From contig JACGWO010000005.1 in the NCBI GenBank assembly GCA_034509735.1, positions 15,489,264-15,553,263 on the forward strand: a stretch of 64,000 nt of DNA. Direction: 5' to 3'. Below the pieces are notes generated by a model. The model was given only the letters and a program-made list of their open reading frames with translations. It was not told where the DNA came from and made no database searches. Positions 1-10,517 of this stretch are shown here, piece after piece. The position numbers and the translations under genes were made by a program. Source of the stretch: Sesamum alatum (Eukaryota; Streptophyta; Magnoliopsida; Lamiales; Pedaliaceae). Each line of letters starts with the position of its first letter. The first letter of the stretch is position 1.

Positions 1-1552
1 CATTTTCATTTCAAGGGATATTATATTTCATGAATCTGTGTTCCCCTTTAAGACTTCATCCCACACCTTGCATGATAATGTCACCCCTATGCCTACTGTG
101 CCGGTTACTGATTCTGTGCCTGCTGATGCTGCTGATGTTCTTCCTCCACCTTCCCAGCTCACCTTTTCTCCTCTCACTTCTGTGCAGGATCATGCACAGT
201 CTACGTTGCCCGATCAGCTTGTAATGCGTGAGGATGGCGCGCAGGAGACATCCCCCTCTGACGTGGCTGAACCCTCGCACGAACACCTTCCTTCCCCCGC
301 TCGTCCTTCCCTACGGCGGTCTGCCCGAGCTCATTGCAAACCGGGGTGGATGAATGCCTTTGTTTGCAACACTGCATCAGACTCTACTCTTATGTTGTCG
401 GCTGATTTTGTTGCTTGCTTGGCTAACAATCCTTCTCTACAGGAACCTCGAACTTACGCTGAAGTGAGTCAGACACAAGAGTGGAACCACGCCATGGAAG
501 AGGAGTTACTCGCTTTAGAGAAAAACGAAACTTGGGAGTTGGTACCTCTCCCTCGGGGCAAGCGTGCTATCGGATCTCTTCACCATTAAGGACTTGGGAT
601 ATGCCAAGTTCTTCCTTGGCCTAGAAATTGCGCGCTCATCGTCTGGGACGTTTATTTCTCAACTGAAATACGCTAAGGATATATTGTCTCAGGCAGGTCT
701 TAAGCTCGCCAAATCCGCTGCTACTCCTCTTCCACCCGGTTTGAAGTTGACACAGGATGCTCAAAGTTTTCTAGCAGATCCTGAGCCTTACCGTCGCCTC
801 GTTGGGTGTCTGTTGTATCTCGGTGTTACGTGCCCAGACATTTCCCATGCGGTCTAACAATTGAGTCAATTTGTTCAGCGTCCCACTCCCAGCATTCGAA
901 CGTTGTTGTTCATGTCCTTCGTTATATTAAAGGTTCTTTACATCGTGGTCTCTTTTTTGCTGCAGGTTGTGATCTTCGACTTACCGCGTATTCAGATGCC
1001 GATTGGGCTTCCTGTCTTGATTCTCGTCGTTCGCTCACGAGATACTGCATTTTCTTAGGCCCGTCCTTAATCTCCTAGAAAACTAAAAAGCAAAACACCG
1101 TTTCTCGTTCTTCCGCTGAAGCTCAGTATCTGGCCATGGCTTCCACGGTGTGCGAACTCATGTGGATTTCTTATCTCTTGCAGGAGTTCAAGGTGGTTGT
1201 TCCCTTGCCGATTCCCTTCTTCGTGGATAATCAGGCTGCCATCCATATTACTCGTAATCCCGTCTTCCATGAGCGCACAAAACACCTTGACATCGATTGT
1301 CACGTCGTTCGCGACCAATATAAAGCAGGTTTTATAGTTTCGTCCTATATTTCTGGTAAATTGCAGCTGGCTGACATCTTTACTAAGAACATTGCAGGTG
1401 CTGCCTTTGCCTCCATTCTGTTCAAGTTGGGGCTTGTTGATGTTGTTTCGCCTCCAACTTCAGGGGGGCCTGCTGAAAGTGTTGTTGTTGCTGCTCTGGT
1501 CGCTACAGGAAACGCATCAGCAACTACAAGAAACGCACTTACGTTTTGTTAA
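1..1552 (+). pseudogene. Ty1/copia family A polyprotein, 3' half, broken
   Basis: This is the end of a copia polyprotein that enters from the left edge. Around 440-560 the frame reads the start of the reverse transcriptase domain (EWNHAMEEELLALEKNETW, then LVPLPRGKRAIGS). It then jumps, near 565, directly to the late RT segment FTIKDLGYAKFFLGLEI in another frame, so the central RT with its YVDD catalytic box is deleted. RNase H follows in pieces: YSDADWASC near 990, SSAEAQYLA near 1115, FVDNQAAIHI near 1220 and LADIFTKN near 1370. In-frame stops lie near 856 and 1076. The element cannot encode an active pol. It differs in sequence from the copia family that fills 7-37 kb. Confidence 0.9.
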
Positions 1553-1768
1553 TAAGTGATATACAAAATCGTGTACATGTCAGCTTAGCACTTTTAGTTT
1601 GTTGGGTTTGTTAGTCTGTTAATTTTTCCGTTTGATTCCATCTATATATATCAGATAGACATGAGAGTGAGTACTGTATCTGTGAGCAAACATTCAATCT
1701 CAAATATTCAGATTTCTTATACACAAATGTCTCTCCATACATCTGTTACTGTTTCTAGTTTCTTCACA
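1471..1768 (+). repeat. 3' LTR of copia family A (probable)
   Basis: A G-rich polypurine tract (1463-1468) closes the coding region. TGCTGAAAG at 1471 is the likely LTR start and TTCTTCACA at 1760-1768 the likely end, giving TG...CA termini. A TATA-like run (CTATATATATC) lies near 1640. The partner 5' LTR is outside the window, so the borders rest on motif position only. A start at 1547 (TGTTAATAAG) is the alternative. Confidence 0.5.
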
Positions 1769-1773
1769 TAAGC

Positions 1774-2544
1774 TTAAATATATTTTTGGTCATGTAATTT
1801 TGACACTTTGATATCTTTATTTTTTATCTTTTTAGGGTTGCAAAATAGTCTCATAACTTTTTGAGATTCCGTGATTTTGGTGCTTTTGATGCCGAATTCT
1901 GTAAAATTTGCCAGAATAAATCATATGCTCTTTGCGATTTTGGAATGTTTATCCATTATGTTTCTAGGGGTTGCAAAAGAGTTCTGTAACTTTTTTACTT
2001 TTTGCAATTTTGACAAAAGTGAACCAATCAGAAAAAAAAAACCCAATTTAAATGAACTACGTGAGACACATATGATGTAATGCGCGACACTAGAGAAAAA
2101 ATCTTTATTAGCTACATTTTTGACGATGGCAAAAACCATGGTAAATAATTATTATTAACTACGGTTAAATAAAAACCGTTGCAAAAACTAGCTTTTCCAC
2201 CATAAAAAATTTATTTGCCACGGCTAAGAGCCGTGGTAAAAATATGCGCCATGGCTTTTAGCCATGCCAAATATTTTAGCCACCCTCGTAAAAACCACGG
2301 CCGACAACCGTTGCTGGGTCGTGGTTAATGGCTATTCGCTACAACTAATTTAGTATTAACCACAATAACTAGTTGTGGTTAAATGTCATATTTCTTGTAG
2401 CGCGACTTTTGAAAAATTTGACAATGGAAGGACCAAGATTGCGTAATATCAAAAAGTTACAGGATTATTTTTATATTCCTAGAAAGATATAGGATATATA
2501 AAAATACCAAAGTATCAAAATTATAGGACTAAAAATATATTTAA
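1774..2544. mobile_element. Long-TIR foldback/MITE-like element
   Basis: The left end (TTAAATATATTTTTGGTC, 1774) and the reverse complement of the right end (about 2525-2544) match for roughly 100 bases with scattered differences. This makes a long terminal inverted repeat with no coding capacity between. A CACTA-type MITE is inserted inside it (2088-2402). A related element lies at 3994-4445. The superfamily is not clear from the termini. Confidence 0.6.
2088..2402. mobile_element. CACTA-type MITE with 3-bp target duplication
   Basis: The element starts CACTAGAGAAAAA. The reverse complement of its right end is CGCTACAAGAAAT, close to the CACTACAAGAAA terminus of plant CACTA transposons. The flanking trinucleotide CGA is repeated exactly at 2085-2087 and 2403-2405, the 3-bp duplication expected of this superfamily. 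Inside are several GCCACGG/CCGTGGC and AACCG-type inverted sub-repeats and no transposase. It is nested in the foldback element at 1774-2544, so it is the younger insertion. Confidence 0.75.
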
Positions 2545-2717
2545 ACCATTATGATACCACAAAACTGTTATCAAATATAAATGGTTCATTTTCAATACGC
2601 ATTTTTAAAAATTAAAGACCCACCAAAAGGGCAAAGTTTCTCATTCGGTGGCATACAATTTATCCAAACTTTCAAAAACTGAAATCTAGAATACAAACAA
2701 TTAAAACACATGCATGT

Positions 2718-3862
2718 CTAGTTCTGCCTCCAGGGAAGAGATTGAAGACAATCCACAAGTTTCTTGTCAACTTGAAATGCTTTAGCTAAAACATCAGAGT
2801 AAATAGATGGATTTGATCCAAATAAAGCATTTGCCAATGTGACAACTCCTGGATTTTGGCTATTTAGACTCGCAAATGCAACTCCGTTGGTTTTACCAAC
2901 ATTATATTGAAAATGAATGAGCCCCCTCGGAAAAACATAAACATCGCCCGGGTGTAAGATCTTGGCAAAGAGCTTGTTCATCTGGTTGGGGTTCTCAGGG
3001 TTCGACGTTATGAAGCCAACGTAGAGCGTGCCTTCCATGACGACAAGAATCTCGGAAGCACGAGGATGCATGTGGGGTGGATTAAGGCCTTTGGGTATAT
3101 AATCAATTCGAACTAGAGAAATGCCAAGAGAGTTGAGTGCTGGCATTTTATCAACAAAAACCTTAGTTACTTTTGCTCCTACTGGACTGGTTATATTTCC
3201 AGGCTTGTTGAGACCGGAAAAGAAGAAATCATTCGCTGTTACTAATTTTGGGTCCTTGCATATCTTTCCGTTAACAAAGACTGCATGCGCAAAAACCAAA
3301 GTGTTAAAGCTAAGATGGATATTGAAAAGAGGAAAAGGGATAGGGTTAATTATTTATCTTAAAATGCTAAAATACACTTTGCCTCAAATAAGTTTTAAGA
3401 TTACACCTACATCCCATTCGAAAATTGTTCGTTTACATCTAATCTCCTTTCGTTAGAGTTTGGATGAAAATTATTTATATCAGCAGAAGAAATATATAAA
3501 TATTTAATTTTATCCCTCATTAAACACTATCGTGTGTATTTTTGTACTTATAAAGGGATAAATGTAATGTATATATAAGGAATTAGATTAAAATTATTAT
3601 AATTTTTCCCATATAAGTGTAGTTTTTAAACTTTTTAAAGGAAAAGTGTAATTTCATATTTTTAGAGGGGATTTATGCGTAACTAACCCAAAAAGATAAG
3701 CACTTCTTATTTATTTTTCTTGGAGGAATGCAAATTACCTGCTGCCTTGTAGTCATCTACTGCAACACAAAAATCCTGCAACGGATCGGGATCAGAGGCA
3801 TTTCCAAGTGAGGAAACCAACACCACTATTGTGATAAACAATGTGCAAAAAGTTGCTAACAT
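2718..3862 (-). CDS. Germin-like protein, two exons, intact
   Basis: Exon 1 is 3739-3862 and exon 2 is 2718-3280; the intron 3281-3738 has GT...AG borders. The joined frame is 687 nt, 228 residues, a normal germin-like length. The start was chosen because the ATG at 3862 opens a hydrophobic signal peptide of about 22 residues, followed by [12 protein letters not shown], the usual mature N-terminus with the first disulfide Cys. Exon 2 holds both germin boxes of the cupin barrel: [16 protein letters not shown] supplies two His and the Glu metal ligands, and [16 protein letters not shown] supplies the third His. Proteins of this family are secreted, usually oligomeric, manganese-binding apoplastic proteins; some have superoxide dismutase or oxalate oxidase activity. 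Which activity applies here cannot be read from sequence. No frame damage is seen. Confidence 0.93.
3343..3689. mobile_element. MITE-like foldback element in the germin-like intron
   Basis: GGGTTAATTA at 3343 pairs with AACTAACCC ending at 3689. The similarity between the left arm and the reverse complement of the right arm continues inward through an ATGCTAAAATACACTTT-like stretch. It fills about three quarters of the 458-bp intron and leaves both splice sites untouched. No clean target duplication was found. Confidence 0.6.
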
Positions 3863-3960
3863 TTTTTGAATTAGTGAAAGATTACTGAGTTATGCTTGAG
3901 TTCACCGATTGCTAAATCTTGTTTCGCTCAAGAATTGCTTATGCAGGGAAGAAGTTGGGA

Positions 3961-3970
3961 TATTTATATT
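3961..3970 (-). promoter_or_regulatory. TATA box of the germin-like gene
   Basis: On the minus strand CCAATATAAATATCCC lies about 100 bases upstream of the ATG at 3862. This places transcription start roughly 70 bases before the start codon. A CCAAT motif abuts the TATA. Confidence 0.5.
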
Positions 3971-3993
3971 GGATGTCTTAAAAGGATCTCTAA

Positions 3994-4445
3994 AGGAATA
4001 AATGTATTTTTGGTCCTGTAATTTAATTTTCTGACATTTGCATCCTTTAATTTTTTAGAGTTGTATTTTGGTCATGCATTTTCTTAATTTTTGTAATTTT
4101 AGTCTTTTCGTTCACCGGAGTTCACCTCCACCAGCAAGAGGGGTGAATTCTGACGAAAAAAGGACTAAAATTATAAAAATAAAAAAGATGGAGGACCAAA
4201 ATGCTATCTTAAAAAGTTAAAGGACAAAAATGCTGGCAAAATGGACCAATAGGAACAAAAGCCTCAAGTTTAAAATGTCACTTGAGAGACACATGTATTT
4301 TCCGAGTAGGAGGGTGAACTCCGGCAAAAAAATGATTAAAATCATGAAATTTTAAAAGATACAGGAGCAAAATGCTATTCTAAAAAATTAAAAGATAAAA
4401 ATATCAAATAACCTAAGTTACGGGACTAAAAATACATTTAATCCT
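3994..4445. mobile_element. Foldback element related to 1774-2544
   Basis: The left end AGGAATAAATGTATTTTTGG and the right end (reverse complement AGGATTAAATGTATTTTTAG) form a long inverted repeat. A second, inner pair reads TTCACCGGAGTTCACC and GGTGAACTCCGGC. No ORF. It lies 25-30 bases upstream of the germin-like TATA box and so bounds that promoter. 4446-4795 holds nothing I can name. Confidence 0.6.
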
Positions 4446-4795
4446 ATCGCTAAATCACTCATTAATAGCCTGACTCTAAGCAGATAAAAAATACATCTTT
4501 AACAACTTTTAAATTTTACATTCACGAGTTAATGAGGAAATTATGGTTTTTTTCCTCACAACTTGCTTGTTTTTTCTAGAAATAATGTAATCTAACTTGT
4601 AACATGACAAGTGTAGATTACTGGTAAATGGCCTCAATAGAACTTATATTAGGGATCAACAGATATATCAGAAATAATTTGGGATAGAATTAACATTAAT
4701 TGAAAATAAATAAATATTTCAATAAACTTCTAAAGAGTCTCGAAATTGGATATAAAAAGTCTCAATATACCGTTGTTAGGAAATACTTTTTTATA

Positions 4796-5025
4796 GGGAT
4801 AAATGCAATTTACTCCCTGTGATATAAGAAATGAGCAAAACCTCTCTCTATGAAAATATAATTAGCAAATTATCCCCCTGTGTTTTCGAAAATGAAACAA
4901 ATTACTGTGTTATCAATAAAAAGCATAGGAGGATAATTTGCTAATTTTCCAGATCATATGGGATAATTCATAAGGGTGTCTTTGTACATTTCTCATATCA
5001 TAAGGGATAAATTGTATTTATCTCC
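4796..5025. mobile_element. MITE-like element
   Basis: GGGATAAATGCAATTTAC at the left matches the reverse complement of the right end (GGAGATAAATACAATTTA). The match continues through GATATAAGAAATG on the left and GATATGAGAAATG on the right. Non-coding. Confidence 0.55.
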
Positions 5026-5231
5026 TTTTCTTATAGGCATTGTTTAACTAATAGTTTTTGAGCTTGTTCCACTAATTAACTCTGAAAAACTACTGGTTAC
5101 TACATAATATATATCACGTAGATTGTCCAAGTTTGAACTTGTAGATGTTAATGTAACACTTAGTAGGTAATAATGATAGCATATTAATCCTATTACATAT
5201 TTCCAATATCGAAAAATCGTGGTATACGTTA

Positions 5232-5504
5232 TGAAAAATTTGCAATTTACTTCAATGTGATATTGCAAATGAGCAATTTACTCCCCCTATAAAAAAAAAA
5301 TCAAATAGCAATTTACCTCCCTGTGTTTTTTAAATGAAATAATTTACCTCCCCTTATTTCTTAAAATGAAGTAATTTACCTCCTTAAACAGGGAGATAAA
5401 TTGCTTCATTTTTAAAAACTTAAAGAGGTAAATTCCTATTTCTTTTTCATAGAGGGTAATTTACTCATTTACAATATATCACATAAGAATAAATTGCATT
5501 AAAT
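5232..5504. mobile_element. MITE-like element, same broad family as 4796-5025
   Basis: The arm containing TTTGCAATTTACTTC near 5239 is the inverted counterpart of the right arm (reverse complement TTTAATGCAATTTATTC). Internal AATTTACCTCCC motifs are also inverted around the centre. Non-coding. Confidence 0.5.
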
Positions 5505-6065
5505 CCTATACATTTTGTTCGAGAAGGAGTGTGGAGTAGTAACTAACATATATGAATTTCGATGTAGCTTAATATTTACTTTGATGCTTTGCTTCTTGAA
5601 TTTAATAATCAAAGAAAGAATATATAATTTGACTATTTTCATTCGATCACATAATATTTTACAATAAAATTAATTGACACTCATATTTAAATAGCATGTA
5701 TCTTGTTCTTCAAAGTGAAATTTCTTGATAAATTAACTTCTAATTCGATTTTCCATACCAATGTATTTGAAACATAAAATTTTATTAACATAAACATAAA
5801 AAGTTCTTATCCCAATTGTCCAATATTCACAAAAACTCTCCTCAGGTTGAAATGTTTATAAGTAATTTGCAATCTAAAAAAGATTTGTTATTTTGTTTAA
5901 ATTTTATGGGGTTTATTCATACTTTTTGGAGTTCTAGCTTAGTTTTGTAGTGTTTCAACCGCGTTATATTTTTTCTTTTACTATTTGTTCTTCCAATATT
6001 TTTCTATTTTCAAATATATTTAATTAAATGAATATAAGCATATTACTTAATATATTTGATTTTCT

Positions 6066-6093
<28 letters not shown>
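6066..6093. repeat. (TA)n microsatellite
   Basis: Uninterrupted TA dinucleotides across about 28 bases. Confidence 0.95.
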
Positions 6094-6097
<4 letters not shown>

Positions 6098-6871
6098 GAA
6101 GAATACTAGTATGAACATAATGAAACAAAGAAGAAAAACCGCAAAAAAAATAATTTTATTGGGAAGAAAATCAGGGAGAGGCCAAAAGTGGTCAAAAAAT
6201 TTGTTCCAAATTCCAATGATTTTGTAATGAAGTTTACTAATTTTTGATGGATTCTTTACATAGATGGAGGAATTGCACAATCCGCCGGAAAAAAATAATC
6301 ATTGCAAATTCCATCAAAAAATAGGATATGAAAATATGCCCGTCGCTAATCGTCCGAAAGTTTATGAGATTTTTTTTAACCATAGGACAGAATTTCCAAT
6401 GGCATGTCGGTCATTTGAAATTTTTGATGGAATTTGTAACCACCTGACAATTTTTTGTGACGGTAAGGCGCAAAAAAGAATTTTCGTTCGGAAATTATGT
6501 CCCAAAGTATAATATTCGGGACGGATTTTTCCGAGCCCAAATTATGGTCACAAACTTTAACGGATAGTACTTCTAATGGCTAGGTTATCTCGTCCCAATA
6601 TACATCCCAAAAACCGTCGGAAAATGGCTATGAATGCCTATATTACAACGGCTATATGTTGTCCTTAAATCCATTGGAAAATCCGTTACAAATAATAGTA
6701 AATTCGAGTGGACCCTCTCATTTTTTGTTCTCACACTCTTTAAATTTCAAATTTTTATTGAAATTTTGCACAGATTTTGTGATGAAATTGTTAGAAAATC
6801 CATTCCAAAATAATTCAAATTTACATGAGAACCAAAAAAGGGAGAAAATATAAATTTAAAATAAATTTGAA

Positions 6872-6904
6872 AAATGCGTCCCAAATGCGTCCCAAATGCA
6901 TCCC
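6872..6904. repeat. 3 x 11-bp tandem repeat
   Basis: AAATGCGTCCC is present three times in direct succession; the third copy has A for G. Confidence 0.85.
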
Positions 6905-7768
6905 GAACACATCCAAAAAAAGTAGCTTAATTTTTTAGGTACAATATACTTACATCGTCAAATCGGATTTATCCGAAATTTAAAGAAAAATAACATGGGG
7001 TCAGGATGATCATATATAACGGTCAGATTTCAAATCGGATGGTTCTATTGAATAATGTAGTGTGATGATAATTGATTATAACAATATACTTGGAACTAGT
7101 AGCATTTTTCGTATTCCTTTTTTAGAAACGTATGATACAAAATTATTATTTTGTATATTCCATTCAATTGTGTTGTAATAAAAAGTTATTTACTCAATGA
7201 TGAATAATTAGGTGTCCTAAATGTTTTTTTTTAAATTAATTTTTTTGAAGTAATTAATAAATCTTTTTTCCTACTGATTTTGGGGCAAAACTGGAATGGA
7301 TTGACAATATTTATCGAAAAATCTGTCCCAAATCTATCGGAATTTGATTCAAGGTTGAACTTTAAACAATTCAAAAGCACTAATAAATAGTGTTTTGTTT
7401 GAACTTGTTTCTTCTTCATGTTCTATCTTCTATATAGCAATATAATAGAACTTTTATGCCGTAAGTGTAATGTGGACAACTTACAGGAATCTACATTAAA
7501 TTCTCAAGTGAATGGAACAAAAAAAATATAATGGGGACAACGCATGTAGCTGGTTGTCTATTGAAAACAAAAAGGTAAAGTTTCATCTAATCTCTATACT
7601 TTTTGTTTTCCTCTTTTAGCCACATGTCCAGTATATTTATTTTTTGTTAATATGCTTTTGAGAAACATCGGATACCCGAGAATTTCAAAGGGAACACCCC
7701 TTTGAAATCGATTTTTATTTTTGAATTTTAATCTTCGGCGTGTTCTCGAGCTGTACTGATTGTTTGAG

Positions 7769-7780
7769 TGGTATCAGAGT
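7769..7780 (+). promoter_or_regulatory. Primer-binding site (tRNA-Met), decayed by one base
   Basis: TGGTATCAGAGT, against TGGTATCAGAGC complementary to the 3' end of plant initiator tRNA-Met. It lies about 10 bases after the LTR tail, as in the copy at 23878. Confidence 0.75.
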
Positions 7781-8690
7781 CTGGTTCAGTGTTATGACTT
7801 TAGGATTGACATGTTTTTATGTGTTAAACATGAACAACATATTTAATTTGCTTTTTGATAGCATGTTTATTGCTTTGAAGCATGATTATGTGCTCAGAAA
7901 ATATGTATTAACTTTGCTTTAAAATTGTGGATATTTATGCAATTTTAAAAATTGAATTTTCTATAAATGCATGGTTTTATTTTAGTTTTATAGTAATAAT
8001 AAATAAAATCAGAAAAACGTAATAGCAGCAACAGTTCTACCTTGCTGCCCTACCGGCCGACCACTCACTGCCTGGTACATGCGCCCAGTGGCGTGCATGC
8101 CAACAGGGATGCATGCGCGCTCTCTACCTCTGCCCGTGTGTGCGGGCGTCGTTGCGTGCAGAAAGGGCGCGGCCGACAGTTTATCGATTAGAATGGTTGG
8201 GTCGTTTTGCACCATTTTCGTTCAAAATTTGATTTTCCTGTTTTCGCTAATCTTTTGAAATAATTAATTTTGGCAAACTCTTATTTTAGTTAATTTTGAT
8301 TTTCTAAAACTATATTGTTCCTTAGATTAATTTGTAAATAGTTTCCAAACAAAAAAAATATTTTTGATACATTGGATGTATGGTTGATATCCATTTTATA
8401 ATTGCACTATCAATATATAACATTCTGCATCAAATTATGTTTATGGGATTTGATATTGGATATCAATTTATAAATTCATGGATTGTATTTATTTTCTTAA
8501 ATTTTTATATTTGATATAAATCTTTTAATTGTTGTTTATTGGATAAACAATATGGATGATCACAAAGCCTATTGACCAATGTATGGTTTAAATTATGTTG
8601 GGTGAGTCCTGCATGCTTCTTTGGTTTTTAATTTCTTCTATCTTTTTAGCCTCGGAATAATAAGACTTGTTTTCTCCCTTTTTATGTACT

Positions 8691-8706
8691 CCCCCCCCCC
8701 CCCCCC
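8691..8706. repeat. Poly(C) run
   Basis: Sixteen consecutive C at the place where the homologous leader at 25168 has only six C followed by GGG. Confidence 0.9.
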
Positions 8707-9170
8707 AACTTTTTATTGGGTTTTGCTAATTTCAATTGTATTGAGTGTAGTTAGGATGTGAGGTTTTATTTATTTTTGAATTAAATATAAACTTCCACGG
8801 AGATGAAGGCCCAGAAGAACGAAGAGGATTTATAAAGCCCATTAGAATATAATTTATTGTAACTTTTGTAATAGTGTAGGCCAGACCTGGATTGACCATA
8901 GATTCACTGCGGGCTCAGTGGATCACTTAGGATTGGCCTTGTCATCATTCAACAGGGACGTGCTAGGCTTATTTTGCATGTGGTATTTGTTTTAATTTTT
9001 GATGTATGATGTACTTGGAATGCATCTGTTTATACTCAATGTTTGGAGGCGCATGACTTATTTTCAATTCATATCTACACCTACAATAGTGCAGACTGAC
9101 CGAACTATACTCCTAGTAATAATCCTGCCTGCTCAATGTTTATCTGGATTTAATTCCCACATCGCCGAAT

Positions 9171-9435
9171 CTTTTTTTTTTGAAGTGAAAGCGATGAATA
9201 TTATTAACTAAACTAAATCAAATACAAACCGTTCTGTCGACTATTACAACAATTACAACAATCATAACTTGATCAACATATCACATAAGTTAAATCTGAA
9301 CAACCCCTTACTATTACAGTATACACAATCCTACTATACAGTAGACTATCCTCCCACGCATTGGTGGGGTTCGAACTCATGACCTCTAAAGTTATGGGAC
9401 CTCAACCTTAACCACTAGGCCAAGAGATCATTGGT
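9171..9435 (-). mobile_element. tRNA-derived SINE with 14-bp target duplication
   Basis: Read on the minus strand, the element begins ACCAATGATCTC. It has a pol III A box (TGGCCTAGTGG) and a B box (GAGTTCGAACCCC) spaced as in a tRNA gene, and it ends in a run of ten A. The 14-bp sequence CCACATCGCCGAAT flanks it exactly on both sides (9157-9170 and 9436-9449). This is the signature of LINE-driven retroposition. Confidence 0.88.
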
Positions 9436-9488
9436 CCACATCGCCGAATTGAATACTTTGATTTCAAAGCGCTCTTTTTCATCGGTAA

Positions 9489-9785
9489 ATGTCTAGGTTG
9501 TCCATCAAAATTGATAGCTACATGCCGCTTCAATCGAAAGGACATTTCGCTAGGATCTGTGTACAAATTGATACTTCCCAACCCCTACCCCCAACCATTG
9601 TCATCGACAATCATCTTCCGAAGATTAGCTATGAACTATCTGGATTCTACAGCAAGTACGGGATTGTTGGTCACTTACCGACATCCTGTCCTACTCAGCT
9701 TCTAATCAAATCCCCAAATTCTACAACTCATAATCCCTCTCTTGGCCGACACCAAGTCCTAAAACCGATAATTCTGAATGGTTAA
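9489..9785 (+). pseudogene. LINE ORF1 fragment (DUF4283/zinc knuckle type)
   Basis: The frame contains GHFARICVQIDTSQPLPP and then, about 20 residues on, YGIVGHLPTSCP. This matches the hinge and CX2CX4HX4C knuckle of plant L1-type ORF1 proteins (nucleic-acid-binding, needed for retrotransposition). The knuckle is damaged: the first Cys pair is not intact. No endonuclease or RT follows. Sequence up to about 10517 may be the low-complexity ORF1 tail. Confidence 0.65.
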
Positions 9786-10517
9786 TTGTTAATAGTTGGA
9801 GGAAAATTCATGGTAGAGACCATCATATTCACAAATCTGCCCCATTGAATCACATTCCCAGAAATATAAATCTAGATTCAGAGCAATACACCTCGCACTA
9901 CAATAATCCAAGCCAATTGCCCAAGAAACAATAGATTCCAAAACAATTAAATTTATAAAACACAACAACCATATCACGATCATTTCTACTTATAATGTTT
10001 TTCAACAATTATTTCATGATACAGTTATCCAGGAAGAAAACAGAAGAAATAGAGCAACAACCGACTATTTGGCATTAGCAGCACAGAAGGTCAAGAACAC
10101 TGACAAATTTAAATGATATGAATCTTAATATCACAACAAGAAATGATGCAAGAAGTGTTACGATTTTGTTTCCTAGTGACCATCAAGCCACTAAGAAGCC
10201 AAACGTCACCTACCTAGATGAGTTACTGCCACCTCAGTAGAACCTCGGGACGTCAGCTTCCCGATCAACATACCAATATGCCGACTCAAGTTCTTCACCA
10301 ACTCAGCACATAAATCAAACTCAATTCCTGATTTCCCCAAATCTGCCATCTACCTTTCCAATGGACGCCCCTTTTCTTTTAAAACTAGCACGCGTGGCCC
10401 ACGAAGACACCTGTACAACTGATACAAGACAAGCTACCAGTCCACCATCAATGACGTACCCTACCTATGACCCAACCCACTATACCATCTTCCCCTTCAC
10501 TTTTAAAATCCTAACTT

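Larger units (their letters stand above)
5505..7399. other. AT-rich non-coding stretch
   Basis: No supportable gene. It contains a TA microsatellite and three 11-bp tandem repeats. From about 6240 to 6720 it carries repeated CCGTCGGAAA/GACGGATTT-like motifs of the kind found in subterminal regions of plant CACTA elements, but no termini were found. The short open frames here show no recognisable domain. Confidence 0.4.
7400..8990 (+). mobile_element. Copia family B fragment: LTR tail, primer site, leader
   Basis: This stretch aligns block by block with the better copy at 23.4-25.5 kb. The LTR tail is about 7400-7758 (GGGGACAACGCATGTAGC, then TTTCAAAGGGAACACCCCTT). It is followed by the primer site and a leader containing a diverged GC-rich block (about 8020-8215). 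The block TCGGAATAATAAGACTT near 8653 and the line ATTGACCATAGATTCACTGC...GCTCAGTGGATC near 8893 also match. Many CG sites of the younger copy read TG or CA here, consistent with deamination. No gag follows; the fragment ends near 8990. Confidence 0.75.

Noticed and set aside
3121..3456. 111-codon plus-strand ORF
   Set aside because: Antisense shadow of germin-like exon 2 and part of the intron MITE.
6264..6512. 82-codon plus-strand ORF
   Set aside because: Made of CACTA-like subterminal motifs in AT-rich DNA; no recognisable protein family.
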